64,000 nt of DNA from Granulosicoccus sp045106855 (GTDB lineage: Bacteria; Pseudomonadota; Gammaproteobacteria; Granulosicoccales; Granulosicoccaceae). Shown piece after piece: positions 17,520 through 26,598 of this stretch. A model generated the notes under the pieces. That model saw only the letters and a list, made by a program, of their open reading frames with translations, was not told the DNA's origin and did not search any database. The stretch spans positions 141,493 through 205,492 of the forward strand of contig JBGCFI010000011.1 of assembly GCA_045106855.1 (NCBI GenBank), written 5' to 3'. Every line of letters begins with the position of its first letter. Within the stretch, counting starts at the first letter, position 1. A program made the position numbers and the translations under genes.

Positions 17520-19247
17520 ATGAACAAGGTTCCTAGCCTGGGTAATGCCTCCTATCGTTTTATCGTACTCACACTGTTAGGTTGTGGGCTGGGTACGGTG
17601 GTGTCCCTGTCTGCGTTGATGTTTGTCGAGTGTGTGTCCCGACTGAATACCTGGCTGTTGATCTCACCCCGCGCCAGAGTGCAGTTTCCTGATTCCAGCC
17701 TTCTTGCGGGTTTGACGGTGCTCGTGCCCATGCTCGGTGGATTACTGGTGGGGCTCATGATCCACTTGCTTGGCTCGCAGAAGCGCGTACTGGGACCGCC
17801 CGATGTCATATTGTCGGCTCAACTGCGCAAACCCTTGCCTGATATTCGCTCTGGATTCGTCTCGACAGGTGCCGCCGTAGTCTCTCTGGGGTGCGGCGCC
17901 TCCGTTGGCCAATATGGCCCCCTGGTCTATCTCGGAGCACTATTGGCCAGCTTGCTCGATCGACTGAAATTGCGTATTCCGAATGCTCGCTCCGTGGCCA
18001 TGGCCTGTGGAGTGGCAGCTGCCATATCAACAGCTTTCAATGCACCAATCGCGGGTCTTGTGTTCGCTCACGAAGTCATCCTACGTCATTACTCTCTACA
18101 AGCATTTGCTCCAACAACCGTTGCATCCGCCAGCGGCTTTGTTGTCGCTAATGTTCTATTCGATCGTCCACCTCTTTTTCTGGTGGCGTTTGACGGGGTA
18201 GCCCATGCCTACGAGTTTGGACTGTTTGCGTTGTTGGGAATTGCTTGCGCGGTACTGGCAGTCGTTTTCATGAAATGTGTTATCGGTAGTGCAAGGCTTG
18301 CTGTAAAAAGTCGGATGCGTCCGTGGATGCGTCCAGCTGTTGCCGGAATTATTGTTGGTGTCGTGGCGCTCGAATTACCAGATGTGCTTGGTATCGGCTC
18401 GGAGCTGTTGCGGTTTGCAACTATTGAAGGTGCGTTCAGTAATCAGGAGCTAGCCCTGCTGGTCGTTGCGAAGTTGCTATTGACAGCGTTGTGCCTGGGC
18501 TTTGGTTTTGCGGGAGGTATCTTTAGTCCTTCGCTTCTGGTTGGCATATTATTCGGTGCTCTATCGTGGAATCTGTTGGGTACTATTGGTATTGCAACTT
18601 CAGGTCTTGCTGTCTATGCAATCAGTAGTATGGTTGCGCTATCCAGTGCCGTGATTGGTGCTCCATTGACGGCAATACTAATCGTGTTCGAACTTACCCG
18701 AAATTACGAACTTACCATCGCCGCGATGGTATCCGTTGTCTTTGCCAATCTGATTGTGTTTCGATTGGCAGGAAGATCACTGTTTGACATCCAGTTAGCG
18801 GCGCGTGGCGTGGATTTGTCGGGTGGTCGGGATAGGGCACAAATGCAACAGATAAGTATTTCAGATCTTTCTTTTTCAAATCCTGTAACGATCAGGCCGG
18901 AAGATACATCAGCAAGTGCCCACTCGAAACTCTTGCGTGAAAAACGAGCAGAAGCAATTGTAGTTAATGAATCACTTCGATTTGTCGGATTACTTCGCTT
19001 ACAGGATCTTCACGTGGAGTCTCTTGCTCTGGTAAAGGATGTTCTGCAATCCGACACTTTTATTTTATTTGATGATTCCTCACTTTGGGATGCGATGAAT
19101 GAAATGAAGGGTTTTGTCGGAGAGTCCATCCCTGTTCTATCGCGAAGCGATCATCGCTTGCTTGGTGTCGTGAGTGAAAGCACCATTGTGTCCAAGTATC
19201 TGGAAACCGTGCACCAGTCGCGGCAAGAGGAGAATGATGCCTTGTAG
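17520..19247 (+). CDS. ClC-family chloride channel/transporter with C-terminal CBS pair
   Basis: The 575-residue inner-membrane protein has ClC helices through about residue 435. The selectivity-filter motif GGIFSPSLLVG is present, and a CBS tandem covers about 450-565 (ISDLSFSNPVTIRPEDTS and LLGVVSESTIV mark the two repeats). The central GxxGxEGP motif reads GASVGQYGP at 127-134, so the gating glutamate (E148 of E. coli ClcA) is Tyr132. The GSGIP motif is also not recognisable (LGPPD at 91-95). Loss of the gating Glu in known ClCs abolishes proton coupling, so this may work as a channel or with different gating. The 3' end overlaps an orphan binding-protein gene. Confidence 0.88.
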   Translation: MNKVPSLGNASYRFIVLTLLGCGLGTVVSLSALMFVECVSRLNTWLLISPRARVQFPDSSLLAGLTVLVPMLGGLLVGLMIHLLGSQKRVLGPPDVILSAQLRKPLPDIRSGFVSTGAAVVSLGCGASVGQYGPLVYLGALLASLLDRLKLRIPNARSVAMACGVAAAISTAFNAPIAGLVFAHEVILRHYSLQAFAPTTVASASGFVVANVLFDRPPLFLVAFDGVAHAYEFGLFALLGIACAVLAVVFMKCVIGSARLAVKSRMRPWMRPAVAGIIVGVVALELPDVLGIGSELLRFATIEGAFSNQELALLVVAKLLLTALCLGFGFAGGIFSPSLLVGILFGALSWNLLGTIGIATSGLAVYAISSMVALSSAVIGAPLTAILIVFELTRNYELTIAAMVSVVFANLIVFRLAGRSLFDIQLAARGVDLSGGRDRAQMQQISISDLSFSNPVTIRPEDTSASAHSKLLREKRAEAIVVNESLRFVGLLRLQDLHVESLALVKDVLQSDTFILFDDSSLWDAMNEMKGFVGESIPVLSRSDHRLLGVVSESTIVSKYLETVHQSRQEENDAL

Positions 19248-20385
19248 GTTTCCCGAAGTTGTGACGCTATTTTCAGCGTGCCTGATTCTCTTTTTTGCAA
19301 GTGCCAGTCTTCACGCTGAAGATACCGGTAAGCCTTTGCTCATCGGAACCTGGGGTGGGCCTTACGAGGTGGCTCAGCGTGCTGCATTGTTTACACCGTT
19401 TGAACGTGACAGCGGAATACGAATCAATACCCTCGAATATACCGGTGGGTTCGATGTGTTTGATGAACCTGTTTTACCGGATGTACTGGATATGCTTGAG
19501 GAGGAGGCTTATGTGGCTTGTCGCGCTGGGTTATTGAAAAAATTTGACTTCGCAAGCCTTTCGAGTGCAACGATTTTACCGGCATCATCAAATCACTTGA
19601 CCATGGCCTTTGATGATTTCCCGGAACATGATTTTCAGAAAAATTCCTTTGCCCGATGCAGCGTCGCACACTTGACGTTTTCTACGCTTGTCGCTTACGA
19701 CGAACGTGCGTTCAACGGGGAAAAACCTAAACGCATTAACGACCTCTTCGATCTACAGCGTTTTCCTGGCAAGCGGGCGCTGCAGCGTAGCCCTGCAGCC
19801 TTATTTGAATGGGCGATGATGACGGAAGGTGTTCCTGTCAGTCAGATATATGATCTGCTGAGTACCGAACGTGGATTACGCCTCGTGCTTAAAAGGCTAG
19901 AGAATCTCCGTGGCCAAGTGATCTGGTGGGATACGCCAGCAGAAGCTGTTGCATTGCTTGAACGGGGCGATGTAGTGATGGCATCGGGTTACAACGGACG
20001 GTTCTTCGAAGCATGGAGTCGTGGAGCGCCTGTTAGCATGATCTGGGATGGCCAGATCATTGATCGAAGCGTGTGGGCTTTACCTTTGGCATCTACCGTG
20101 GAGTTAAAAACAGCACTATCGTTCCTGCGATATGCGCTTCATCCGGAGAGGCTTGCCCACATGTCAACGCAAATTCCTTATGGGCCCCTGCGTAAGAGCG
20201 CTTTTCGCTATATTGGTTTGCATCCTGAGACGGGTATTGTCATGAGTGACCATCTGCCCACAGCTGATCACCATATGACTAATGCGCTAAACAGAGATAC
20301 CCGATGGTATGCCAGAACGTCGCGATTGCGGGATGCGTATTTCTCTCGTTGGCTAAATAGCCAATCTGATTCATCCGGCAACTAG
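19234..20385 (+). CDS. Orphan ABC-type solute-binding protein (PotD/Fbp-like)
   Basis: The periplasmic protein of about 383 residues begins at ATG 19234 or 19237 behind GAGGAGA (19227-19233) and overlaps the ClC stop by about 14 bp. The signal peptide is LFSACLILFFASASLHA. The mature start, LLIGTWGGPYEVAQRAAL, and the downstream LPDVLDMLEEEAYVACRAGLL resemble type-2 binding proteins for polyamines, iron(III) or other small solutes. No permease or ATPase gene lies nearby. Overlap with the ClC gene implies co-expression. It may feed a transporter encoded elsewhere or act as a sensor; the ligand is unknown. Confidence 0.82.
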   Translation: MMPCRFPEVVTLFSACLILFFASASLHAEDTGKPLLIGTWGGPYEVAQRAALFTPFERDSGIRINTLEYTGGFDVFDEPVLPDVLDMLEEEAYVACRAGLLKKFDFASLSSATILPASSNHLTMAFDDFPEHDFQKNSFARCSVAHLTFSTLVAYDERAFNGEKPKRINDLFDLQRFPGKRALQRSPAALFEWAMMTEGVPVSQIYDLLSTERGLRLVLKRLENLRGQVIWWDTPAEAVALLERGDVVMASGYNGRFFEAWSRGAPVSMIWDGQIIDRSVWALPLASTVELKTALSFLRYALHPERLAHMSTQIPYGPLRKSAFRYIGLHPETGIVMSDHLPTADHHMTNALNRDTRWYARTSRLRDAYFSRWLNSQSDSSGN

Positions 20386-20504
20386 CAGAGCAACCCTTGA
20401 TGGTTAATGAAATCGGAATACCATCATCATCTGCCATACAAACGTTGCTAAAGCAGAGTGTCTTGCTATGATTTCATTATCTCTAGCGAATAGTTCTATA
20501 ATCC

Positions 20505-21065
20505 ATGACAATTGGTGGCAGCCATGTGCACAACGAGTATCTAAAAGAATTACTTGTCTTGTGTGAGAAAGGTAGTGAATCTGCGTTTAAGGAGCTTTAC
20601 AGAAATTGCGCGGAGCCACTCTATAGTCTAATAGTTCGCACGCATGGCATCGATGCGAATACCGAGCAGGTGCTGCAAGACAGCTTTGTCGAAATCTGGC
20701 TCAAAGCAGGAACATACAAGCCAGCTTCCGGGCCACCGCTAGCGTGGATGGCGAGCATTGCCAGACATCAAGCTGCCAAATTGTTGAATAACAGTGAATC
20801 TAGTGAAAGCGCTGACACCCGTGGCGTCATGAGCCCTGCAAAACCTGGCCATGAAATTGCGGAGGATGTCAGGATGCTGATTCAGTGTCTGGAACAATTG
20901 CCGGAAAATACCAGAAATTGCATCGTTCAGGCATATTGTGACGGCTACTCTTACGAGGAGCTTGCGGCGCAAATGGATGAGCCAAACGAGAAGATAAAGA
21001 GCTGGATCCGCAGCGCTCTGTTATCGCTACGGAAAAGTGTCGATGAAGCCACCACTGTAGGCTGA
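20505..21065 (+). CDS. RNA polymerase sigma-70 family factor (ECF-like)
   Basis: The 186-residue protein has region 2 (AFKELYRNCAEPLYSLIVRT and QVLQDSFVEIWLKAGTY, about 25-75) and region 4 with a helix-turn-helix (CDGYSYEELAAQMDEPNEKI, about 145-165). The RpoD-specific regions 1.1 and 3 are absent, so it is an extracytoplasmic-function type sigma factor. The SigK/ECF19-like spacing is similar, but I cannot assign the group. No anti-sigma gene follows; the next gene converges from the other strand. A GTG at 20526 is an alternative start. Confidence 0.85.
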   Translation: MTIGGSHVHNEYLKELLVLCEKGSESAFKELYRNCAEPLYSLIVRTHGIDANTEQVLQDSFVEIWLKAGTYKPASGPPLAWMASIARHQAAKLLNNSESSESADTRGVMSPAKPGHEIAEDVRMLIQCLEQLPENTRNCIVQAYCDGYSYEELAAQMDEPNEKIKSWIRSALLSLRKSVDEATTVG

Positions 21066-21116
21066 TATTCAGCTTGTACTATTTGGGCTATAAAAATTTC
21101 TGTTTAGCCGAGTGCG

Positions 21117-22592
21117 TTAACCGACTAAGGCTTCTGCCTCTATTTCAACTGCATAGTCTCCCACCAGTCGACTGACTTCAACCAGAGTGTTTGCTGGCAG
21201 GCAATCTGCAAAGTACCTTCCGTGTACACGCGATACTGTTTCCCACTTCGACACATCTACCATGAAAATGCGGGTTCTGATGACATCGTCGAGTGAAGCG
21301 CCAAGCGCGGCAAGGCTTGCAGAAATCTTATCAAGGATATATACCGTCTGCGCTTGCAAGTCGTCTTTACCGATGATGCGATCAGCCCCATGCGTGGCAG
21401 TTGTGCCACTTACCATGACGCGATTACCATCACGCACAGCGCGACTGTATCCGCAAACAGGCTCGTATTCGCTGCCACTGCTAATACGAAAACGCAAAGC
21501 CTTTCCGGGTACTGCGACCTTTTCAAATACGGGTGGCAGAGTGTCCAGATGATCGCTTAGATCGCCTGACGCAGTTAGGAAAGGTGGTCGCCGATATTCG
21601 GTTCCACAGTCTCCGGCAATAGTACTCAATTGCTGACTACATTGATTTATCTGATCATGGTCTTCGGAACTTAGCTGAAACGTCAACGGGATTTTGTTGT
21701 TTTCACGGTGCTGACGTTCAGTAAGCCGCGCACCGACGATCACGCCTGCGACAGCAGATTGATCCAGAACCCAACGCGTCGCGACATTGGAAATTGATAC
21801 GCTATGTCTGACAGCAATTTCATGAAGTGTGTTTAGCATGGATTGGAAAACGGACCAGCCGCCGATGGCCTGGATAAATCGTTGGTACTTCATCTTGCTC
21901 CAGTCGGATACCGCCGCAGGCTCTGGTGCGTTCAGCCATCGATCACTTAAAAAACCGCCAGCCAGCGAACCATACGCGAGTAGTCTTACGTTGCTCTGTT
22001 GGCAAAGTTCTGTCATGTCTCCCAAGGCGCGCGGATCAAGTACGGATAAACAGACTTGATTGGTGGCAATCTCATGTCCACAACTGAGAAGCACCTGAAG
22101 GTGATCGGTGTCGAAGTTGGTTACACCGATATGGCGAATCCAGCCTTCCTCTTTCAAGGTCATCAGTGTATCCATGACATCGATGTAACCTGGATGATCA
22201 AAACTCCACCAGTGAAGTTGCAGCAGATCAATACAATCCACGCCCAGGCGTTCTCTTCGCTCCAAGACGCCGCGGCGCACTGCGTCATTGGTGCATTCGT
22301 GTGGTTGAGGACACCATTTGGTAAATAGTGAAGGCAGCTTTTGATTATTGTTTTTTTCAATCAGTTTCGAACGTGCTGCACCTGCTATAAGCTCTGCACT
22401 ACCGTAGTGATCAGCCATGTCGAAACATGAGAATCCATCGCTGGCATAATCAATGAGTTCGTTGGCTGCCGCATTGCGATCCATTGGGACACCATTACGC
22501 TCTAGATCAGCCACTTGCCAGAGGCCAGTGACAATTGGATTATCCTGCAAGCCCAGAGATTTCAAAGCTTTGGTCAGTGGTGGCTTGTGCAT
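21117..22592 (-). CDS. Aldo/keto reductase-RidA fusion protein
   Basis: The 491-residue protein joins an aldo/keto reductase barrel (about 1-330) to a RidA/YjgF/UK114 domain (about 365-491). The AKR tetrad is intact: D58 and Y63 (CFDMADHYG), K92 (FTKWCP) and H127 (LLQLHWW). In the RidA part the fold motifs are clear (VMVSGTTATHG, LGASLDDVIRTRIFMVDV, VEIEAEALVG), but the catalytic Arg of enamine deaminases (R105, PARS in E. coli RidA) is Asn468 (LPANT). The domain is therefore probably not a classical deaminase. The gene is last in the Liv operon, after a hairpin. A joint role in reducing or shielding a reactive carbonyl or imine is inference. Confidence 0.88.
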   Translation of the reverse strand: MHKPPLTKALKSLGLQDNPIVTGLWQVADLERNGVPMDRNAAANELIDYASDGFSCFDMADHYGSAELIAGAARSKLIEKNNNQKLPSLFTKWCPQPHECTNDAVRRGVLERRERLGVDCIDLLQLHWWSFDHPGYIDVMDTLMTLKEEGWIRHIGVTNFDTDHLQVLLSCGHEIATNQVCLSVLDPRALGDMTELCQQSNVRLLAYGSLAGGFLSDRWLNAPEPAAVSDWSKMKYQRFIQAIGGWSVFQSMLNTLHEIAVRHSVSISNVATRWVLDQSAVAGVIVGARLTERQHRENNKIPLTFQLSSEDHDQINQCSQQLSTIAGDCGTEYRRPPFLTASGDLSDHLDTLPPVFEKVAVPGKALRFRISSGSEYEPVCGYSRAVRDGNRVMVSGTTATHGADRIIGKDDLQAQTVYILDKISASLAALGASLDDVIRTRIFMVDVSKWETVSRVHGRYFADCLPANTLVEVSRLVGDYAVEIEAEALVG

Positions 22593-22645
22593 TCTCAGTC
22601 AGTCAATCATTGCCGGTTTGCGGCCGTGCATGGATAGTGCAAATC

Positions 22646-22669
22646 GATAGCCCGAGTCATCGGGCTATC
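22646..22669 (-). other. Stem-loop after the livK-type gene
   Basis: GATAGCCCGA (22646-22655) and TCGGGCTATC (22660-22669) are perfect 10-bp arms with a 4-nt loop. On the minus strand it follows the binding-protein stop by about 38 bp and precedes the AKR-RidA gene. The following sequence is not T-rich, so it is more likely an attenuating or mRNA-protecting hairpin than a full terminator. Confidence 0.7.
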
Positions 22670-22706
22670 CAGATAACGTGATAGAACCTGGAGTTCTAAC
22701 GTCGGC

Positions 22707-23993
22707 TCACTGGCTCAAGGTTGCTATGAAAGCATCAACCTCTGCCAGAGGATAGTACGATACCTCTTCGGTTCCTGTGTCACTGAATTTCCATGCAACC
22801 GCGGGTGCTGATACGTCTCCATTCTCATCGAAGACGACTGCACCGGTAGCCCCTTGATATGAGATTGTCTGGCCTGCACCTAACAGCTTACGTGCTTCTT
22901 TCAAGCTGTCGATACTGGGGAAAATCGGTGTTCCTTCAGGGTCTGTTACAGTTGCTACTTCCGCAGCAATGGATGCACCGTTCAGTTCCTGTGCCGCTTC
23001 CATAGCGAGCAGGGAGATCATGACGCCATCAAAACTGTTTGGTAGCCCGGGCCCGTTCGGCTCGGAATCGAATTTGGCTTTATACATTTCTACAAATGTA
23101 TCAGCAGAATCGGTTCTTGGTGGAGCGGAATCATGCCCTACGACATCGGTCAAATATTGCATGCCAACACCATCGCGAAATTCATCAGATTTCAGTGCAT
23201 TGGCCACTACCATTTTCTGGGTTCCACCCAGTGATATCCATTCACGAACCACTGAGATACCTTCGGTCGGGTAAATGGCCATGTACACAGCTTCGGGCTT
23301 GGTTTTTAGTACTTCGGTGACTTCAGCACGGTATGAGGGTTGTGCGTCATTGATTGCCGCCGATGTTGTCACTTCTATACCCAGTGATTCAAGATCAGCG
23401 GCAACCAGTTTTCCGATATCCTGACCCCAGTCATCGTTCTTGTAGAAAATTCCAATACTCTTGTAGCCGCGTTCCTGTATCAGTTTGGCCGCAACGGCTG
23501 CTTGATTGCGTGTGGTAGCAAACGTACGAAACCATAATCCGTTGGTCTTACCCTCAGCAGCGATGTCTGTGAAAGCTGTTGACGATGAGCAACACGACAT
23601 CTGCATGACACCCGATGGCACTGTCACCGATGTGAGAATGGGCATGGACACACCACTTGATACCGCGCCTAGTAAAACGGGAACTTTATCCAGATCAACG
23701 AGTGCTTTGGCAGCATCAACTCCAATTTTAGGATCGACCTGGGTGTCGCGTAATACCATTTCAATATCACAGCCTTTCACACCACCGGACTCATTAAAAA
23801 GATCAACTGCAAATTGCGCAGTTTCAGCAATAGGGCGCCCCCAGTCTACTGACGTGGGCAGTACCGCACCTATCTTGGTGGTGCAATCGGCAGCGTGGCT
23901 GAATGTGACGGGCATCATGCTGGTTACGAGTAATCCCAGCGCGATTGTAAGCACCGCACTTCCTCTGGATAACATTGATTTACTGTGTTGCAT
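22707..23993 (-). CDS. Branched-chain amino acid-type ABC substrate-binding protein (LivK-like)
   Basis: The 428-residue periplasmic binding protein has a signal peptide (SAVLTIALGLLVTSMMPV, cleaved near SHAAD). The type-1 Peripla_BP fold shows CTTKIGAVLPTSVDWGRPIA, then GCDIEMVLRDTQVDPKIGVD, and a ligand-site region GVMQMSCCSSSTAFTD with paired cysteines. Members bind branched-chain amino acids, amides, urea or aromatic acids. Its start overlaps the livM stop by 14 bp, an unusual position for a binding protein, which normally leads the operon. The ligand is presumably a substrate of the neighbouring aldo/keto reductases. Confidence 0.9.
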   Translation of the reverse strand: MQHSKSMLSRGSAVLTIALGLLVTSMMPVTFSHAADCTTKIGAVLPTSVDWGRPIAETAQFAVDLFNESGGVKGCDIEMVLRDTQVDPKIGVDAAKALVDLDKVPVLLGAVSSGVSMPILTSVTVPSGVMQMSCCSSSTAFTDIAAEGKTNGLWFRTFATTRNQAAVAAKLIQERGYKSIGIFYKNDDWGQDIGKLVAADLESLGIEVTTSAAINDAQPSYRAEVTEVLKTKPEAVYMAIYPTEGISVVREWISLGGTQKMVVANALKSDEFRDGVGMQYLTDVVGHDSAPPRTDSADTFVEMYKAKFDSEPNGPGLPNSFDGVMISLLAMEAAQELNGASIAAEVATVTDPEGTPIFPSIDSLKEARKLLGAGQTISYQGATGAVVFDENGDVSAPAVAWKFSDTGTEEVSYYPLAEVDAFIATLSQ

Positions 23994-24963
23994 CTTGCCT
24001 CCCAGGCATCGTTTGTTGTGGATAGTTGTACTGCATTTGTGTCAGTTTTTCGGGTAGCAAACCTCGCGGCCGTGCTAATAAAGTCATCACGATAATACAG
24101 CCGATCAAAATGTACTGTAGAGACCCTGTATAAATTTGCCACTGCTGGGGAGCGAGCGCGGTGAGTATCCAGCCGCTTCCGACCCAGCTTCCCCATACCA
24201 CCAGCGTACCTAAAATTGCTCCTGCATTGTTGCCGCTGCCTCCCACGATGAGCATGGCCCATATCTGAAATGTGAGTATCGGGGCAAGATCCTGCGGACT
24301 GATAAACGCATAGAAGGTTGCATACAAGCCGCCCGAGAGTCCCATAATCATTGATCCAAGAACAAAGGAGGTGAGACGCACCGTTGGTGGTGATTTTCCC
24401 AGAGAGCGAGCTGCACGCTCATTTTCTCTGACAGCACGCAACAGTCTGCCAAACGGGGAGCGCACAAGATTTTCCAGGAAGAGATATAAAGCGACCAGGC
24501 AAACGACCACGACCGCTAGAAATAGCAGGTTGTACAAGAGCGGATTGTCTATTATTTTTTCGAAGGGTCGTTCGAAACCACGGAGTCCCTTGGCACCGCC
24601 GGTTAGATATTCAGCGTTACGAACCACTGATTCAAGAGCGATGGCAACGCCGAAAGTGGCAATGGCGAGATAGTCATGACGTAATCGCGTGGTTGCAAGT
24701 CCAACGAATAGAGCGAGAATACCCGCCAGTGCGACGCCGCCGATCAATGCAATAGGGTAGGGTAATCCGAACCCACCCAATCCAGCGATACGTTCCGGTC
24801 CACCCAGCAAAACCATACCATAGGCACCAGCACCGAAAAATGCGACGATGCCGCCATTAAACAGCCCGGTAAAGCCCCATTGCAGATTCAGGCCAAGAAC
24901 TGCAATTGCGAGTATCGAGGCTATCGTAAGAAAGAAGGCGAGATAGGAAATAATGCCAATCAT
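23980..24963 (-). CDS. Branched-chain amino acid-type ABC permease (LivM)
   Basis: The inner-membrane permease has 327 residues and roughly nine to ten helices. The LivM hallmark ATFGVAIALESVVRNAEYLTGG is close to the middle and the cytoplasmic loop GRLLRAVRENERAARSLG follows. The start overlaps the livH stop as ATGA (4 bp) and the end overlaps livK by 14 bp, so it is translated within one operon. Confidence 0.9.
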   Translation of the reverse strand: MIGIISYLAFFLTIASILAIAVLGLNLQWGFTGLFNGGIVAFFGAGAYGMVLLGGPERIAGLGGFGLPYPIALIGGVALAGILALFVGLATTRLRHDYLAIATFGVAIALESVVRNAEYLTGGAKGLRGFERPFEKIIDNPLLYNLLFLAVVVVCLVALYLFLENLVRSPFGRLLRAVRENERAARSLGKSPPTVRLTSFVLGSMIMGLSGGLYATFYAFISPQDLAPILTFQIWAMLIVGGSGNNAGAILGTLVVWGSWVGSGWILTALAPQQWQIYTGSLQYILIGCIIVMTLLARPRGLLPEKLTQMQYNYPQQTMPGRQDATQ

Positions 24964-25871
24964 CGTTCTTCACCAAACAAGCCGTTAGGTCTCATGTACA
25001 AGGCAATAAGAATGATCAGAAAAGGAATGGCAGGTTTGTAGCCTGTTGGCAGGAATAACAATGCAATACTGGAAGTCATTCCGACAATCAGTCCACCCAG
25101 GGCTGCGCCATAGATACTTCCTATACCGCCGACAATTGCGGCGGCAAAGAGTGATAAAACCAGGTCTCTGCCCATAACCGGGCTTAACTGGTTATCGAGC
25201 GCGTAGCATACGCCAGCAATGGCAGCAAGGGCTCCACCCAGGAGCCATGCCAGTCTCACCATGGCCGCAAGATTGATACCGTTAACTTGCGCAAGCACGG
25301 GATTTTCGGAGACCGCCAACAGAGCATAGCCTATAGATGTTCTTGTAATAAACAAATGCAGAGCGACCATGACAACCATTGTTATTGCAAGAATAAACAG
25401 TTGATCTGCTTTGACCAGCAGAAGCGGGTCAGCGCTGATCATCATTGCAAATGCAATATCATTGTTGTAGTGGGTGGATTTTAATCCGTATACCAGACCT
25501 ATAACGTTGCGTACTATCAACCCGATACCGAAAGAGGCGAACACCATGGTCAAAGGTCCTGCATTCTCTCGTAGTCGTTTAAATATCAATACGTCGATAA
25601 TGGCGGCAACGATGCCGGTAATTAACAAAGCCATGGCCATGGAAATCACCAGCGAGGCACTGACGCTCAAAGCAGGCAGTTTGGTTGTTAAAACCGACGA
25701 CAATGCTGTCACGGTTTTGTCCAGAGTTAACGTGAAATAGGCTCCTAGCGATATTAGTTCAGCGTGTGAGAAGTTGGCGAAGCGCAAGATATGCATGATC
25801 AACGTTAGACCAATAGCGCCCAAGGACAGAATCGAACCCACCAGGATACCGTCAAACAGCGTCTGCAGCAT
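24960..25871 (-). CDS. Branched-chain amino acid-type ABC permease (LivH)
   Basis: The 303-residue permease shows the LivH signatures LGAIGLTLIMHILRFANFSH at residues 17-36, the loop SIGYALLAVSENPVLAQVNG, and AAIVGGIGSIYGAALGGLIV near the C-terminus. It pairs with LivM to form the membrane channel. It overlaps livF by 20 bp and livM by 4 bp. Confidence 0.9.
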   Translation of the reverse strand: MLQTLFDGILVGSILSLGAIGLTLIMHILRFANFSHAELISLGAYFTLTLDKTVTALSSVLTTKLPALSVSASLVISMAMALLITGIVAAIIDVLIFKRLRENAGPLTMVFASFGIGLIVRNVIGLVYGLKSTHYNNDIAFAMMISADPLLLVKADQLFILAITMVVMVALHLFITRTSIGYALLAVSENPVLAQVNGINLAAMVRLAWLLGGALAAIAGVCYALDNQLSPVMGRDLVLSLFAAAIVGGIGSIYGAALGGLIVGMTSSIALLFLPTGYKPAIPFLIILIALYMRPNGLFGEER

Positions 25872-26598
25872 GTGACTCCTTGCGTCTTGCGCCCAGGTAG
25901 ATTTCGCCTAATACCGGGTCATTCAACAGGGACTTGGCATCTGACTCGTACTGGTTTTGCCCCTCAGCCAGCACATAGGCACGATCCGAGATTCGAAGCG
26001 CGGCTTTTACATTTTGTTCTACCATCAGTACAGCGACGCCACTGTCTGCAATGCCTTGTAACATGCCGAGAACCTCCGAGGCTGCCTTGGGCGAGAGTCC
26101 TGCACTGGGTTCGTCCAAAAGCAATAGCGTTGGTTCGGCAATGAGTGCCATACCGATTGCCAGCAATTGGCGTTGCCCGCCAGACAGAGAACCGGCTTTT
26201 GCCATGAACTTGTCTTCTAACACAGGAAAGAGACAGGCTATGTCTTGCATACGTTGCTTTTTATTAGCCCGACAACGTCTCGCCGCAAGCGCCAGGTTTT
26301 GTTCAACACTCATAGTGCGAAAAATGTTGTCAAGCTGTGGCACAAAAGCGACCCCTTTTTGTGAGAGGGTGTCCGGACGAATTCCAGAAATTATCGAGTT
26401 ACCCAAGCTAATACTGCCATGCTCTATGGTAAGCAGTCCGATAATGGATTTTAATAGTGTGGATTTTCCTGCACCGTTGGGTCCTACGATACAAACTATT
26501 TCCTCTGGATTAACAATAATGCTGACGTCACGGATAATTGGCATACCCCGGACATACCCGGCACTGACAGAGTCCACGAACAACGTAGATCTGTTCAT
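25852..26598 (-). CDS. Branched-chain amino acid-type ABC ATPase (LivF)
   Basis: The ATG at 26598 forms an ATGA overlap with livG and gives about 248 residues; a start at 26649 would lie inside livG. Walker A GPNGAGKST, signature LSGGQRQLLAIGMAL, Walker B LLLLDEPSAGLS and the LivF switch VLMVEQNVKAAL are all present. It is one of two ATPases of this Liv importer. Confidence 0.92.
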   Translation of the reverse strand: MNRSTLFVDSVSAGYVRGMPIIRDVSIIVNPEEIVCIVGPNGAGKSTLLKSIIGLLTIEHGSISLGNSIISGIRPDTLSQKGVAFVPQLDNIFRTMSVEQNLALAARRCRANKKQRMQDIACLFPVLEDKFMAKAGSLSGGQRQLLAIGMALIAEPTLLLLDEPSAGLSPKAASEVLGMLQGIADSGVAVLMVEQNVKAALRISDRAYVLAEGQNQYESDAKSLLNDPVLGEIYLGARRKESHAADAV

